This document shows positions 45,644 to 55,217 of a stretch of 64,000 nucleotides of DNA, piece by piece. The translations under genes and the position numbers were made by a program. How positions within the stretch are numbered: the first letter of the stretch is position 1; the number at the start of each line of letters is the position of its first letter. This DNA comes from Ruegeria sp. HKCCD4315. GTDB taxonomy: Bacteria; Pseudomonadota; Alphaproteobacteria; Rhodobacterales; Rhodobacteraceae. The notes under the pieces are model-generated. The model saw only the letters and a program-made list of their open reading frames with translations. It ran no database searches and had not been told where the DNA came from. Where the stretch lies: NCBI RefSeq assembly GCF_013112245.1, contig NZ_WVRN01000001.1:996501-1060500 (forward strand), written 5' to 3'.

Positions 45644-47515
45644 TCATTCCGCCGGGGTCATGCTGCCTTTACCTTCGACCAGCCGCTTGAGTTCATCGCG
45701 ATAACGGCGGGCCGAGCGCGTGATAGCGGGCTCGCTGAAATCCTCACGCATCCCGACCATCCTGCGTGCAGCGCCCGCTGACACACCGCTGAGGGCCGAC
45801 AACGGAATTGCAAGTGCCAGGCTAATCGCAATCGGGGCCAGCCAGATCGAAACCAGACCGGACAGGATACCCACGCTCAGCGCTATGCCACTGATCGTTT
45901 CCAGCGCATGGCACAAAACCAGAGTGCCCAACCCATAGCTGCCGCCATCACGGGCTTGCGGAGACCAGCCGCGTTGGATGCCAAAGGCGGTGCGGAAGAC
46001 TGCGATCATCTGTTGCACCATCAAGATCGGAGCATAGAGGATGGACAGCAGAACCTCGGCCAGGAACGACGTCAGAAACTTGCGCGCGCCGCCAAAGTCG
46101 GAATAGCGCACACCGCTCAGCGGCAGGGCCAGAACACCAAGGACCTTGGGCGCAAGCAACATGGCGTACATGACCAGAATGATCAGCACGTGCCGGGTCT
46201 CCGACATCTCGGGCCATTGCGGGAACAAAGGATTGTCAGGGCTGAAGTAATGCAGGACAGATGCGTCCTGACCCTGACCAATCAACGCCCACATCAACAG
46301 CAGGGCGAACCACAAAGGTGACATCAGGTATCCAACCGCACCGTGAAACATGTGAAAACGCGATACGGCACGGAACCCGGTCGATCCAAGCAGTTTCAGG
46401 TGTTGCAAATTGCCCTGACACCAGCGGCGGTCCCGCATGGCATGATCGATGAGGGTGGGTGGTGTTTCTTCGTATGATCCGCGAATGCGTGGCAAAAAGC
46501 GCACCGCCCAACCGGCGCGGCGCAGCAATCCAGCCTCGACAAAATCGTGGCTCATGATCAGCTTGTCCTGACCGCTGAATGACCGCAACTTGGGCAGGCC
46601 AGCGCTGGTGGCAAAAGCCTTGGTGCGGATGATGGCGTTGTGGCCCCAATAATTACCCTCTTGCCCGCACCAACGCGCCAGACCTTCGGCAAAGGCGATG
46701 CCATAGACGCCGTTTGCGAATTGCTGCATCCGGGCAAAGACGGACTGTGCGCCTATAAGCTGCGGATAGCTTTGGATCAGCCCCGCGCTGGGATCACGCG
46801 CGAGCGCATCAGTCAGTCGATAGATCGCGCGTCCGGTCATCAAGCTGTCGGCATCCAGCACCAACATCGCATCCCAATCCGCGCCCCAGCGGCTGACCCA
46901 GTCGGCGATGTTACCCACCTTGCGATCGGTGTTTTGATCGCGGCGGCGATAGTACAACTCCAGCCCCGGTGCCAAAGTGGTACGCAGGGCCTCGACACTG
47001 GCCTGTTCCTGCGCCGCTATTTCGGGGTCCCGTGTATCGGAAAGGATGAACATGGCATAATGGTGCTGTCCGCCACGGGTCTGCAAATCTTCCAGCATGG
47101 TGCGGGCATTGCCCAGCACGTTCCACGGCACCTCGTTATAAACCGGGGTCAGCAAGGCCACGCGCAATGGCTGCGCGCTGTGGCTTTTCTGAGGGCGATC
47201 TTGCCGCGACAGGGACAACATACCCAAAAGAACCGTGCAAACCGTAAACGAGATCCAGAAGAAATTGAACGAGATCAGCGCCAACAGGATGGCTTCGATC
47301 AGGTTGATCCCTTCAGCGCTGAACCAATCGCTCATCACCCAAAGCAGGCCCAGTGTTGCCGCCATAGCCGGGGAAAACGCCAACGCGCGCCAAAACCCAG
47401 CCGATGAGCCGCGCTTGCCGGACGGCGCATCCGCGTCCCGGAACCGCGCGCCGAAGTTCTGCGCGGGCATCGCCAAAGGGGCTTCTGGCGGCATGATATG
47501 CAGATCGCGGCTCAT
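45644..47515 (-). CDS. opgH: Glucans biosynthesis glucosyltransferase
   Basis: This inner-membrane family 2 glycosyltransferase polymerises glucose from UDP-glucose into the backbone of osmoregulated periplasmic glucans. Its 623 residues are shorter than the E. coli protein (about 850), mostly at the N-terminus. The GT-A core has TPVYNEVPWNVLGN, LDADSLMTG and the RDRRWCQGN block, with several helices on each side. It overlaps opgG by 4 nt (ATGA). Confidence 0.92.
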   Translation of the reverse strand: MSRDLHIMPPEAPLAMPAQNFGARFRDADAPSGKRGSSAGFWRALAFSPAMAATLGLLWVMSDWFSAEGINLIEAILLALISFNFFWISFTVCTVLLGMLSLSRQDRPQKSHSAQPLRVALLTPVYNEVPWNVLGNARTMLEDLQTRGGQHHYAMFILSDTRDPEIAAQEQASVEALRTTLAPGLELYYRRRDQNTDRKVGNIADWVSRWGADWDAMLVLDADSLMTGRAIYRLTDALARDPSAGLIQSYPQLIGAQSVFARMQQFANGVYGIAFAEGLARWCGQEGNYWGHNAIIRTKAFATSAGLPKLRSFSGQDKLIMSHDFVEAGLLRRAGWAVRFLPRIRGSYEETPPTLIDHAMRDRRWCQGNLQHLKLLGSTGFRAVSRFHMFHGAVGYLMSPLWFALLLMWALIGQGQDASVLHYFSPDNPLFPQWPEMSETRHVLIILVMYAMLLAPKVLGVLALPLSGVRYSDFGGARKFLTSFLAEVLLSILYAPILMVQQMIAVFRTAFGIQRGWSPQARDGGSYGLGTLVLCHALETISGIALSVGILSGLVSIWLAPIAISLALAIPLSALSGVSAGAARRMVGMREDFSEPAITRSARRYRDELKRLVEGKGSMTPAE

Positions 47516-49011
47516 GTGGTCCAACGGTAAAGCCAGACCTCAGAGGCGGGCTGTTTGTCTTTCAGAAGCTGCGCGCGCAGCTCGACATGGTTGCGGTCTC
47601 CGGGCTGGAACGAAAAGGCCAGACGCAGGCCACCGGTATCGGGATTGCGTTGCAAAACACCTTCAGAAGTTTCGGCATGGGGCGAGTCAACAAAGATCGA
47701 GATCGCGTCGATGTCCTCGAACAGTTCACTGTCTTCAAAGTCAATGACAGCCAGACGGCCCTCGCCGAACGTGTTGTCCCCCATCGCGGTATTGATGACC
47801 CGCGGCATAGGCGTGCGCTGAGGTTCTTCACCCCAGATCAGACGATAGGACATGTCGACCTGACTGCCCGCCGCATAAGGCTCAGCCGGGCGCCAATAGG
47901 CGACGATATTGTCATAGATTTCCTGATCAGCGGGGATTTCCACCAGCGTCACAGTGCCTTTGCCCCAATCCTGATTGGGTTCGACCCATAAACCGGGGCG
48001 CTTGTGATAATTCGCTTCCAGATCGGCATAGTCCGAAAACTCGCGCTTGCGCTGCATCAGGCCAAAACCGCGCGGGTTCGTATCAACAAAAGACGAGATC
48101 TGCAGGCGGGTCGGGTTGGCCAGCGGCCGCCACAAAACCTCACCCGCGCCATTGCGGATCAACAATCCGTCACTGTCATGCACGGCGGGGCGGAAATCGT
48201 CGAACCGGCTGTGGTTTGTTTGGTCGAACAGGAACATCGACGTGCCCGGCGCAATTCCGACATGGGGCAGCTCTTCGCGCGGGAACAGCGTGGCCTCAAC
48301 GTCCATGACGCAGTCTGCACCTGCTGTGACGTTGAACCGATAGGCCCCGGTCACGCTGGGGCTGTCCATCAAGGCATGTACAACCATACTGCGCTGGCCG
48401 GGTTCGGGGCGCTCCAGCCAAAAGCGGATAAACTCGGGGAATTCCTCGCCATCGGGATCGCCGGTCTTCAGGGCCAGACCTCGGGCGGACAGGCCGTAAA
48501 CCTCATGCAGACCAATGGCGCGGAAATAGCTTGCCCCTTGCCAGACGCAGAATTCATCTGTATTGCCGGGGCGGTGCATTTCGGTCCGAAGACGCAGTCC
48601 AGAAAAGCCCAGCGTATCGTCGATGGGCAATTGCGGGACATCTTCGGACTTGTCGAACATCGCAAGGTCGAAAGCGACTGGCGTGGTCATGCCGTTTTCA
48701 ACAGTTTCGACCTTTACGGTACGGGGGAAGTACAAGCCAGGAGTGAAGAAATCCACGTTGAACGGGGTTTCGGTCTCGTACCAAAGCGCGCGGTCCAGCC
48801 GGAACCGGATCGAGCGGTATTGCTGATAGGTCAGATCCTGCCATTCCTGGGGAACCATATCGCGTTCCGCATAGGGACGGCTGGCCAGATCACGCGCCAT
48901 CTCGATCACATAGTTACGATCAAAAGGTACTTCGCCGCCCGTCGCATAGGCGGACGGGGCAAAAGCCAAAGCGGTCGTCGAAACGAGGAATGCGCGACGG
49001 GTAAAGTTCAT
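47512..49011 (-). CDS. opgG: Periplasmic glucans biosynthesis protein G
   Basis: This 499-residue protein exports to the periplasm through a Tat-like signal (TRRAFLVSTTALAFAPSAYA). It is needed for glucan backbone branching and transfer in studied species. The domain opens with FDRNYVIEMARDLASRPY and includes FRLDRALWYETETPFNVDFF, TNPRGFGLMQRKREFSDYAD and GLWVEPNQDWGKGTV, all typical of OpgG/MdoG. The ATG at 49011 overlaps the opgC stop by 4 nt. Confidence 0.94.
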   Translation of the reverse strand: MNFTRRAFLVSTTALAFAPSAYATGGEVPFDRNYVIEMARDLASRPYAERDMVPQEWQDLTYQQYRSIRFRLDRALWYETETPFNVDFFTPGLYFPRTVKVETVENGMTTPVAFDLAMFDKSEDVPQLPIDDTLGFSGLRLRTEMHRPGNTDEFCVWQGASYFRAIGLHEVYGLSARGLALKTGDPDGEEFPEFIRFWLERPEPGQRSMVVHALMDSPSVTGAYRFNVTAGADCVMDVEATLFPREELPHVGIAPGTSMFLFDQTNHSRFDDFRPAVHDSDGLLIRNGAGEVLWRPLANPTRLQISSFVDTNPRGFGLMQRKREFSDYADLEANYHKRPGLWVEPNQDWGKGTVTLVEIPADQEIYDNIVAYWRPAEPYAAGSQVDMSYRLIWGEEPQRTPMPRVINTAMGDNTFGEGRLAVIDFEDSELFEDIDAISIFVDSPHAETSEGVLQRNPDTGGLRLAFSFQPGDRNHVELRAQLLKDKQPASEVWLYRWTT

Positions 49012-50225
49012 TTCTTGGTCTTCCAGGGTTGTGACTTGAACCAAGCTGCCAAATAGGCAACGCCGATGATCATCGCAAAGCCAATCATGTTGGCGACAAA
49101 GACACTGGCAACATCTCGCCCAGATTGGTCCAGAGCAACGCCGATCAGGCGGGCTGCGGCCATGGAAAACACAAAGACTGCAAGGGATTGCTGGCCGACC
49201 TTCGTGATAACCGCCAGCAGAAGTTGCCAGACACGCGCGCCCACACTGTGCCCGGTTGCAATCAGGCGGTGGCCATGCTCGCCCGCAGCAACCCAACCCA
49301 GATAAGCCAGCGACAAGAAGTGGACGTAGCGCAGCAGACCAAATTCGGTTTTTCCACGCAGGTCTTCAGTCAGAGGCCAGCCCTTGCGAATTACTGCACC
49401 AAGATCCGGCGCGGCGGTGTTGATCCAGGTGAAGACCTTCCACGACCCGAACGGAGCCGAAAGGACAACAAAGGCAATTGCCACCCAGATCAGGGTTTTC
49501 GAAACGGGTGGGGCGGGAATCCAGCCGCGCATGAAGGCGAACCCTGTGAAGAACAGCAATTGCCAACCGAACGGGTTAAAGAACCATTGACGGTCCGACC
49601 ATGGCTCGGCCGGTAATGCCAATGCGCCGGTCTGAGCAATAAACCAGATGCTGACCGATACTGCTGCCATCAGCCAGAAGCTGACACGATACAGCGCCAT
49701 GTAAAGCGGCATCAGCGCCAGAACCACAAGATACATCGGCAGGATGTCAAAGTAGTTCGGCACGTACGTCAGTGTGAAAATCCCAACCATCTGCGAGGCT
49801 GGATCGTTGAAAAAATGCTGCAGGTTCAGGGACGAGATATAGGTTTTCTCGAACGCACCGGACTGGTCCAGCGCAGCCATGGTCATGGCCACAAAGAAGA
49901 ACAGACAGATATGCGCCCAGTAAACTTGCCAGATGCGGAACGCCACACGTGCTGTTCCCATCCACCAGCCCTTGCGCAAAAACGCGCCGCCAAAAGCAAT
50001 GGCAGAGGCCATGCCAGAACAGAACACGAAAATTTCTGTCGCGTCGGAATAACCGAACCGCGCTGGAATCCATTTGGCCCAGGGATCGTTTGGGATATGG
50101 GCGATGAGGATGATGAACATCGCAATACCACGGTATAAGTCCAACCGCGGATCGCGCGTACGGGAAGGGGCCGCGGCAGGGGCCGCAGCTGGTGCAAAAT
50201 CAGAAGCGGGCGATATGGTCGCCAT
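49008..50225 (-). CDS. opgC: OpgC-type acyltransferase of periplasmic glucans
   Basis: This 405-residue integral membrane protein of the OpgC family modifies periplasmic glucans, in known cases with succinyl groups. It has about ten helices. The N-terminal RDPRLDLYRGIAMFIILIAHIPN and ATEIFVFCSGMASAIAFGG blocks are typical. A low-complexity Ala/Pro leader covers residues 9-22. It is the first opg gene, 28 nt after the TPR gene. OpgC in the same operon as opgGH points to an anionic glucan. Confidence 0.9.
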   Translation of the reverse strand: MATISPASDFAPAAAPAAAPSRTRDPRLDLYRGIAMFIILIAHIPNDPWAKWIPARFGYSDATEIFVFCSGMASAIAFGGAFLRKGWWMGTARVAFRIWQVYWAHICLFFFVAMTMAALDQSGAFEKTYISSLNLQHFFNDPASQMVGIFTLTYVPNYFDILPMYLVVLALMPLYMALYRVSFWLMAAVSVSIWFIAQTGALALPAEPWSDRQWFFNPFGWQLLFFTGFAFMRGWIPAPPVSKTLIWVAIAFVVLSAPFGSWKVFTWINTAAPDLGAVIRKGWPLTEDLRGKTEFGLLRYVHFLSLAYLGWVAAGEHGHRLIATGHSVGARVWQLLLAVITKVGQQSLAVFVFSMAAARLIGVALDQSGRDVASVFVANMIGFAMIIGVAYLAAWFKSQPWKTKK

Positions 50226-50253
50226 ACGTTTTCTGTCCTTCTAGATCGTCTTG

Positions 50254-51624
50254 TTATTCGGCGGGGACGCTTTGCACGTCGCCGCTATCGCGGGCCGCAT
50301 CAATCAGGGCGCGGCGTGCGATGGCATAATTGTCTTCGCCTCCGGCACGCTTGGCACGACGGTCGTCCAGAATACGCTCGACCGCGTCCAGACGTCCGGC
50401 GCGCAGACCGGAATCGATGGTAATGCGTTCAAATACATCACGTTGCGCGTGGCTGCCACCGGCCAATTGCATCGATCCTCGCGCCGCCAGCAGGTGATCG
50501 AAGGCGGTGCCATAATGGCCGTCTCCGAAGGCTTCCAACCCCATGGCTGCGGCAACACCGGGATCAGCCATTCGGCGGGTGGTGTCGTCTTTTGCGTGGG
50601 CTGCGTCACGGTTCATGCGGCTCAGCATCTTGGAGGTTGCATCGGCACGATTGTCGCCGGTCAGAGCCAACAGGTAATGCAGGTCCGCGAAGATCAGGCA
50701 GCCATCTTCGGTGCGCGCAGCACTCAGATCGGCCAGTTCTTCCCAGCGGTTGCCGACATCCACGCCCTCAAGCTCAAGCCGGGACAGAAGCGAGGTTGCG
50801 TTCGAAATGTCGCGGTAATCGTCGGTCTTGTCCTTGCGAATATGGGCGTCATACAGCTCCATCACCTGATCAACCTGACCCAGATCCAGATGCATCAGGG
50901 CTTTGTGCCACCAGACGTGATAGCGGAAATTGTTACAGTGCGCCCAGGCATCTTCGCGCCCTGCAAGCCAATCCAAACCCAGCTGCGCGTTGCCGGTCAT
51001 CTCATGAACATGGGCCACCGCGTGCAGGCCCCAGGCGTCGTCCGACACCATCCACAGCGCCTGACGGCCTGCGATTTCGGCCTTTTCATAGGCGCCGGTT
51101 TCCTCCAGCGCGAAAGAGTGACAGCCCAGCAGATAGCCACGGCCCGGATGGTCGGGTTCGTAGGCTGGCATCACACGTTCGATCGACCGGCGCATACCTT
51201 CGGCATCGCCCAGAACAAATCGTGTTGCATGGCTCAGTTTCATCGCCAGCGTGTCCTGCGGATCATCACGCAGGACCGCTTCGAATTTCTGCACCGCCTG
51301 CGTTTGTTGTCCCGCCAAAAACAGCGCCAAAGCGTCCACGTACAAGCGCTCGCGGGCTGAGATCGGCTGACGTTCCATCGCGGTATTGGCCGCTGCCAGG
51401 GCTTCAACCGCGACAGCCATCATCTCGCGTCTGCCCAGCAGCGCCATGAACAGACCTTTGACTGCGTGACCCAGCGCAAAATCAGGTTCAAGCTCAAGCG
51501 CTTTGCCCAGATGTTGGGGCGTGACGGCAGCATGCGCCATGAACCCAAGCAGAACACCATTCCAGGCGTCGACCGCAGCCGGCTGGCTCAGAGTGTTCAT
51601 CTGTCCAAAAACATCTTGTTTCAT
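50254..51624 (-). CDS. TPR protein of the TTC38 type
   Basis: This 456-residue protein is mostly helical with tetratricopeptide-like repeats and no export signal. It resembles the TTC38 group (HEMTGNAQLGLDWLAGREDAW; FRYHVWWHKALMHLDLGQVDQVM; DANVSVL-type helices near the end). It carries the conserved His and Trp pairs of that group (HVWWHKA). Function is unknown. I chose the ATG at 51624 over a TTG at 51636. It lies 28 nt upstream of opgC. Confidence 0.8.
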   Translation of the reverse strand: MKQDVFGQMNTLSQPAAVDAWNGVLLGFMAHAAVTPQHLGKALELEPDFALGHAVKGLFMALLGRREMMAVAVEALAAANTAMERQPISARERLYVDALALFLAGQQTQAVQKFEAVLRDDPQDTLAMKLSHATRFVLGDAEGMRRSIERVMPAYEPDHPGRGYLLGCHSFALEETGAYEKAEIAGRQALWMVSDDAWGLHAVAHVHEMTGNAQLGLDWLAGREDAWAHCNNFRYHVWWHKALMHLDLGQVDQVMELYDAHIRKDKTDDYRDISNATSLLSRLELEGVDVGNRWEELADLSAARTEDGCLIFADLHYLLALTGDNRADATSKMLSRMNRDAAHAKDDTTRRMADPGVAAAMGLEAFGDGHYGTAFDHLLAARGSMQLAGGSHAQRDVFERITIDSGLRAGRLDAVERILDDRRAKRAGGEDNYAIARRALIDAARDSGDVQSVPAE

Positions 51625-51803
51625 ACTTGGGTCCAATCTGATTGCGGTACTTCACTCTGTTCGATGTAACAGAGTGTGAGAGAGGGACGTAACAGTATCG
51701 ACCCTGCTCTCGAATTGGTGAAATGCCGTGTGCGAAAAAGGCGAAAAAAACCGCCGATTCAAGAGCATGTTTCAGCGAGTTGCCGCCTAAATGTGCAAGT
51801 ATT

Positions 51804-52988
51804 TCAATCCTCGAACGGGTTTTCGGCGCTCAGAACTGCTTCAGTATCCGCTCCACACACCGGGGGCGCACTGCGATATGTTACAGGCGTGCGTGACAGA
51901 TTGAGCGGATTTCCGATCAGACTGACAGGGCCCGGCTGGGCTTGCATGTCGATCTTCATGTGCCGTGCGGCGACTTGTTCGGTGTTGAAAACCTGATCAA
52001 GCGTCTGCACCGGGCCGACCGGAACTTTCAGAGCCTCAAGACCCGAGATGACCTCTTTTGTGTCCAGGGCCTGCATCGAGGGTCGCAAGATGGCGTTCAG
52101 CGCGTCCCTATGTTCAAGGCGCGATGGGTTGGTCGCAAAGCGAGGGTCTTCGGCCAGTTCGGATCTTCCTAAAAAGCTACAGAACTTTTTGAATTGTCCG
52201 TCATTCCCAACGGCCAGAATCACATGGCCGTCTGCGGTTTCATAAACCTCATAGGGCACGATATTTGGATGTCCGTTGCCGCGCCGCTGGGGAACATTGC
52301 CCGAGGTCAGGTAGTTAACACCTTCGTTGATCAGCCACGCAATCTGCGCGTCAACAAGCGCCAGATCGATCTGCTGACCTTCACCGGTCAGGTCTCGGTG
52401 GCGCAGCGCGGCCAGAATCCCGACACTCGCATACATGCCACACATTACATCTGCGATACCAACGCCCACCTTCATCGGTGCGCCCTCTGGATCGCCAGTC
52501 AGCGACATGATCCCGCCGTAGCCTTGTGCCATCAGGTCGTAACCGGGTTTGCTGGCGTTCGGTCCGGTTTGTCCATAGCCCGAGATCGAGCAGTAGACCA
52601 ATCCGGGAAACTCTTTCGACAACGTGTCGTAGTCCAGGCCGTATTTGGCCAACCCGCCGGGTTTGAAGTTCTCGATCAGGATATCCGCGTGTGAGGCCAG
52701 CCGACGGATTTCGGCCTGACCCTCAGCGGTAGCGATATCCAGCGCGACGGATTTCTTGTTGCGGTTGGCGGACATGAAATAGGCGCTCAGGTCCGAGCGG
52801 TTGCCCTCGGCATCTGTCACATAGGGCGGACCCCATTGCCTTGTGTCGTCGCCGCCTGTGCCGGGGTTTTCGATCTTGATAACGCTTGCGCCCAGATCGC
52901 CCAACAATTGCGTGCATGTGGGTCCTGCTAGAATCCGGCTAAGATCCAGAACTTTGACGCCCTTCAAGGGGCCTTCAGATGCGGCCAT
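51804..52988 (-). CDS. CaiB/BaiF family III CoA-transferase
   Basis: This 394-residue class III CoA-transferase moves CoA between carboxylic acids, often as formyl-, oxalyl-, carnitinyl- or succinyl-CoA exchanges. Visible features are VLDLSRILAGPTCTQLLGDLGASVIKIE, the catalytic Asp in GYDLMAQGYGG and the YGQTGP block. The substrate is unknown. The start at 52988 has GGAGG 5 nt upstream and overlaps the thiamine-diphosphate enzyme gene by 14 nt, so the two are co-expressed. Confidence 0.9.
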   Translation of the reverse strand: MAASEGPLKGVKVLDLSRILAGPTCTQLLGDLGASVIKIENPGTGGDDTRQWGPPYVTDAEGNRSDLSAYFMSANRNKKSVALDIATAEGQAEIRRLASHADILIENFKPGGLAKYGLDYDTLSKEFPGLVYCSISGYGQTGPNASKPGYDLMAQGYGGIMSLTGDPEGAPMKVGVGIADVMCGMYASVGILAALRHRDLTGEGQQIDLALVDAQIAWLINEGVNYLTSGNVPQRRGNGHPNIVPYEVYETADGHVILAVGNDGQFKKFCSFLGRSELAEDPRFATNPSRLEHRDALNAILRPSMQALDTKEVISGLEALKVPVGPVQTLDQVFNTEQVAARHMKIDMQAQPGPVSLIGNPLNLSRTPVTYRSAPPVCGADTEAVLSAENPFED

Positions 52989-54594
52989 CATAGCCTCCAC
53001 GCTCAATCTCTGCCGCGATGACAGTAAAAGTGTTTGCCTTTACAGCAGCTTCCAACGCTGCGCGCAATTCTGTCCGGTTTCGAACGGTATGGCTATGTCC
53101 ACCAAAGGCCCGACCCATGGCAGCGAAGTCGTGGTGACCAAAGTCGACGCCTTTGTTTCCCATTTGTCTTTGACGCTGTTTCAGTTCGATCAGCGCAAGA
53201 CTTGCGTCGACAAAGACCAAAAAGATCGGATTGCCGCCCATCTCGGCTGCGGTCGACAATTCCCCGGCCACCATCAGAAAACCGGCATCGCCTGAAAAGC
53301 TGATGACCGGGCGCTGAGGCTCTGCCAGTTTCAGGCCGATCGCCATTGGAACCGCACATCCCATGGTGCACAGCGCCGAAGACTGGATAAGTCCCCGCTC
53401 CTCGCTGCAATTCCACATCTGACTCAGCAAAATACGATGTGCTCCGCTATCTGCGGTTGCCAGAGTTTCAGGGGGCAATACTGCCCGCGTTTCAGCAATA
53501 ACCGCCGCCGGTCCCCAATCTTCGTCATTCGGGAAGGCCTTTGCCAAAGCGGCTTTGACTTGCCCGGGCTCGCCGTCCGGCCACGTGGCGCGCGCCGGAT
53601 TGCCCTTGGCGATGGCTTCCAATGTCTCGCCTGTATCGGCCACCAGATTCAGCCCCGCCTGATGCATGTAGTGATCATTGACCACGGCAGAGATATCGAT
53701 AACGCGTTTGTCTGCGGGGTCCCAAATCTCGCGCCAGCCGGGGCGCATTTCGATTGGGTCATAGCCCAAACACAGCACCAGATCCGACTGTTCGATCAGA
53801 GGCACCAGATGCTTGTCCGCCAGCGGCGACAGACCGGCACCGCCCAGACACAAGGGGTGATCTTCAGGGACCACGCCTTTGGCTTTGTAGGTGGTCACAA
53901 ACGGGATGCCGAAATGTTCCAAAAATGCCTGCACGACGCTGCGCGAGTCGTCATACAGAACATCCAGACCGACTACGGCAATGGGACGTTCGGCCTCTGC
54001 CACCCAGCGGCGGGCCTTTTCCAAACACTCGCCCCCGGGGCTGACAGGCGCGATCTTGGTCAAGCGGCGGCGTTTCACCCCGGTCACTGGCGTGTCGGCG
54101 ACTGAGATCGGAACATCGATATGAACCGGGCCGGGGCGCGGCTGCATCGCCAGCGAGACCGCCTTGTCCGCAATGACATCCGCGCCTTTGGCCGTCAGTG
54201 TGAAGGTGCCCTTGGTGATCGAGCGATAGACCTGCGCGTGATCCATGACCTGATGTGTGTAGGTCAACGCTTCATCCGCATCGACACACCCTGTCAGCAC
54301 GATCATCGGCACACGGTCCTGCAATGCGTTGGCCACCACGTTGATGCCATTCATCGCGCCGGGGCCAAGTGTTGCCACCAATATCGCAGGCGCGCCGTCG
54401 CGGTGATGTACGGCCTCAGCCATGAAACCGGCGGAGTTCTCGTGTTTGGTCAGGTGAAAGGTGATACCTGCCTTTTCCAGCGCGTCGACCAATGTCAGAA
54501 CTTCGCCCCCCGGCATCCCAAAGGCGTGGCGGCACCCTGCTTCGTACAGGCGTTGGGCCAGAAGATCCGCGGCGCGGGGCGAGGGGTCCTGCAT
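52975..54594 (-). CDS. Thiamine-diphosphate-dependent enzyme (acetolactate synthase-like)
   Basis: This 539-residue protein has the three-domain fold of 2-oxoacid-processing enzymes. The catalytic Glu is in KHENSAGFMAEA, GPGAMNGINVV follows, and the cofactor block is GDAGFLMVAGELSTAAEMGGN then VDASLAL, with Asp where many have Asn. It lacks an ilvN neighbour. Its partner CoA-transferase recalls the formyl-CoA transferase/oxalyl-CoA decarboxylase pair, but the sequence looks like IlvB. A decarboxylase or carboligase working with a CoA ester is the best inference. Confidence 0.82.
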   Translation of the reverse strand: MQDPSPRAADLLAQRLYEAGCRHAFGMPGGEVLTLVDALEKAGITFHLTKHENSAGFMAEAVHHRDGAPAILVATLGPGAMNGINVVANALQDRVPMIVLTGCVDADEALTYTHQVMDHAQVYRSITKGTFTLTAKGADVIADKAVSLAMQPRPGPVHIDVPISVADTPVTGVKRRRLTKIAPVSPGGECLEKARRWVAEAERPIAVVGLDVLYDDSRSVVQAFLEHFGIPFVTTYKAKGVVPEDHPLCLGGAGLSPLADKHLVPLIEQSDLVLCLGYDPIEMRPGWREIWDPADKRVIDISAVVNDHYMHQAGLNLVADTGETLEAIAKGNPARATWPDGEPGQVKAALAKAFPNDEDWGPAAVIAETRAVLPPETLATADSGAHRILLSQMWNCSEERGLIQSSALCTMGCAVPMAIGLKLAEPQRPVISFSGDAGFLMVAGELSTAAEMGGNPIFLVFVDASLALIELKQRQRQMGNKGVDFGHHDFAAMGRAFGGHSHTVRNRTELRAALEAAVKANTFTVIAAEIERGGYDGRI

Positions 54595-54673
54595 AAGTCA
54601 TGCTCCGAAAAAACCGTTTCAAAGCAGATTGCGGAGGACGCCCCCGGACGCAAGGCGGTTCACGCCAGTGTGA

Positions 54674-55132
54674 CTATTTGACTGCGTCTTGGGCGACAGA
54701 TTGAAACTTTGTGTCAAGTTCTGCGGCGATGTCCGCCAATGCTTGCCCCCCTTCTGATGCGTAAGGGGCAAAGACAAAGCTGGGGGTTTTGTAGGACAGA
54801 GTGGCAGAGCCGTCCTCGTTTTCCGTGACATAAAAGCGGATGGGCGCTTCGATCATCGCATGGGTTGAGGTTTCAAGCACCCGCACCGCGTAGTCGTTGT
54901 TGAAAGCTCCGATCACCCGGTTGCCTGGAATGGTGATACCACGCGCGGCCGCTGCCTTGGTGGGGCCAGCCTGCGTCACGACGATCAACCCGTTTTCCTT
55001 GATGGCGGCTTTGGTGTCGTCAACCAGCTCGGAATAGGGTTTGTCTGTCGGGTAGACGGCCCAGCCTTCCGGCGCGTCCTGCGACCAGACGGGCGAAGCG
55101 ATCAGGCAGAGCAGGGGAATAAAGGCTTTCAT
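54674..55132 (-). CDS. Exported DUF302-family protein
   Basis: This 152-residue protein has a signal peptide over about 1-17 (MKAFIPLLCLIASPVWS). The mature part shows the DUF302 pattern AAIKENGLIVVTQAG and GAFNNDYAVRVLE, with a C-terminal helix. DUF302 proteins bind small ligands in some cases but none is assigned. The ATG at 55132 has GGAGA about 8 nt upstream. It stands between the cob genes and the thiamine-enzyme pair. Confidence 0.82.
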   Translation of the reverse strand: MKAFIPLLCLIASPVWSQDAPEGWAVYPTDKPYSELVDDTKAAIKENGLIVVTQAGPTKAAAARGITIPGNRVIGAFNNDYAVRVLETSTHAMIEAPIRFYVTENEDGSATLSYKTPSFVFAPYASEGGQALADIAAELDTKFQSVAQDAVK

Positions 55133-55217
55133 GATCACGTCTCCGATAGAATGCTGAGACTTTTGTGCCAGACTTAGGCGCGCTGCGCGGTCACAAACGC
55201 GTGTTCATCGCGTGCAG

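Noticed and set aside
50251..51360. Plus-strand open frame opposite the TPR gene
   Set aside because: Antisense shadow with no domain; the minus-strand frame has clear TPR pattern.
55139..55217. Search for a cobF terminator or a cobalamin riboswitch
   Set aside because: Only weak GC hairpins without T-run; no riboswitch-like B12 box was seen here or before cobL, where there is no untranslated space.
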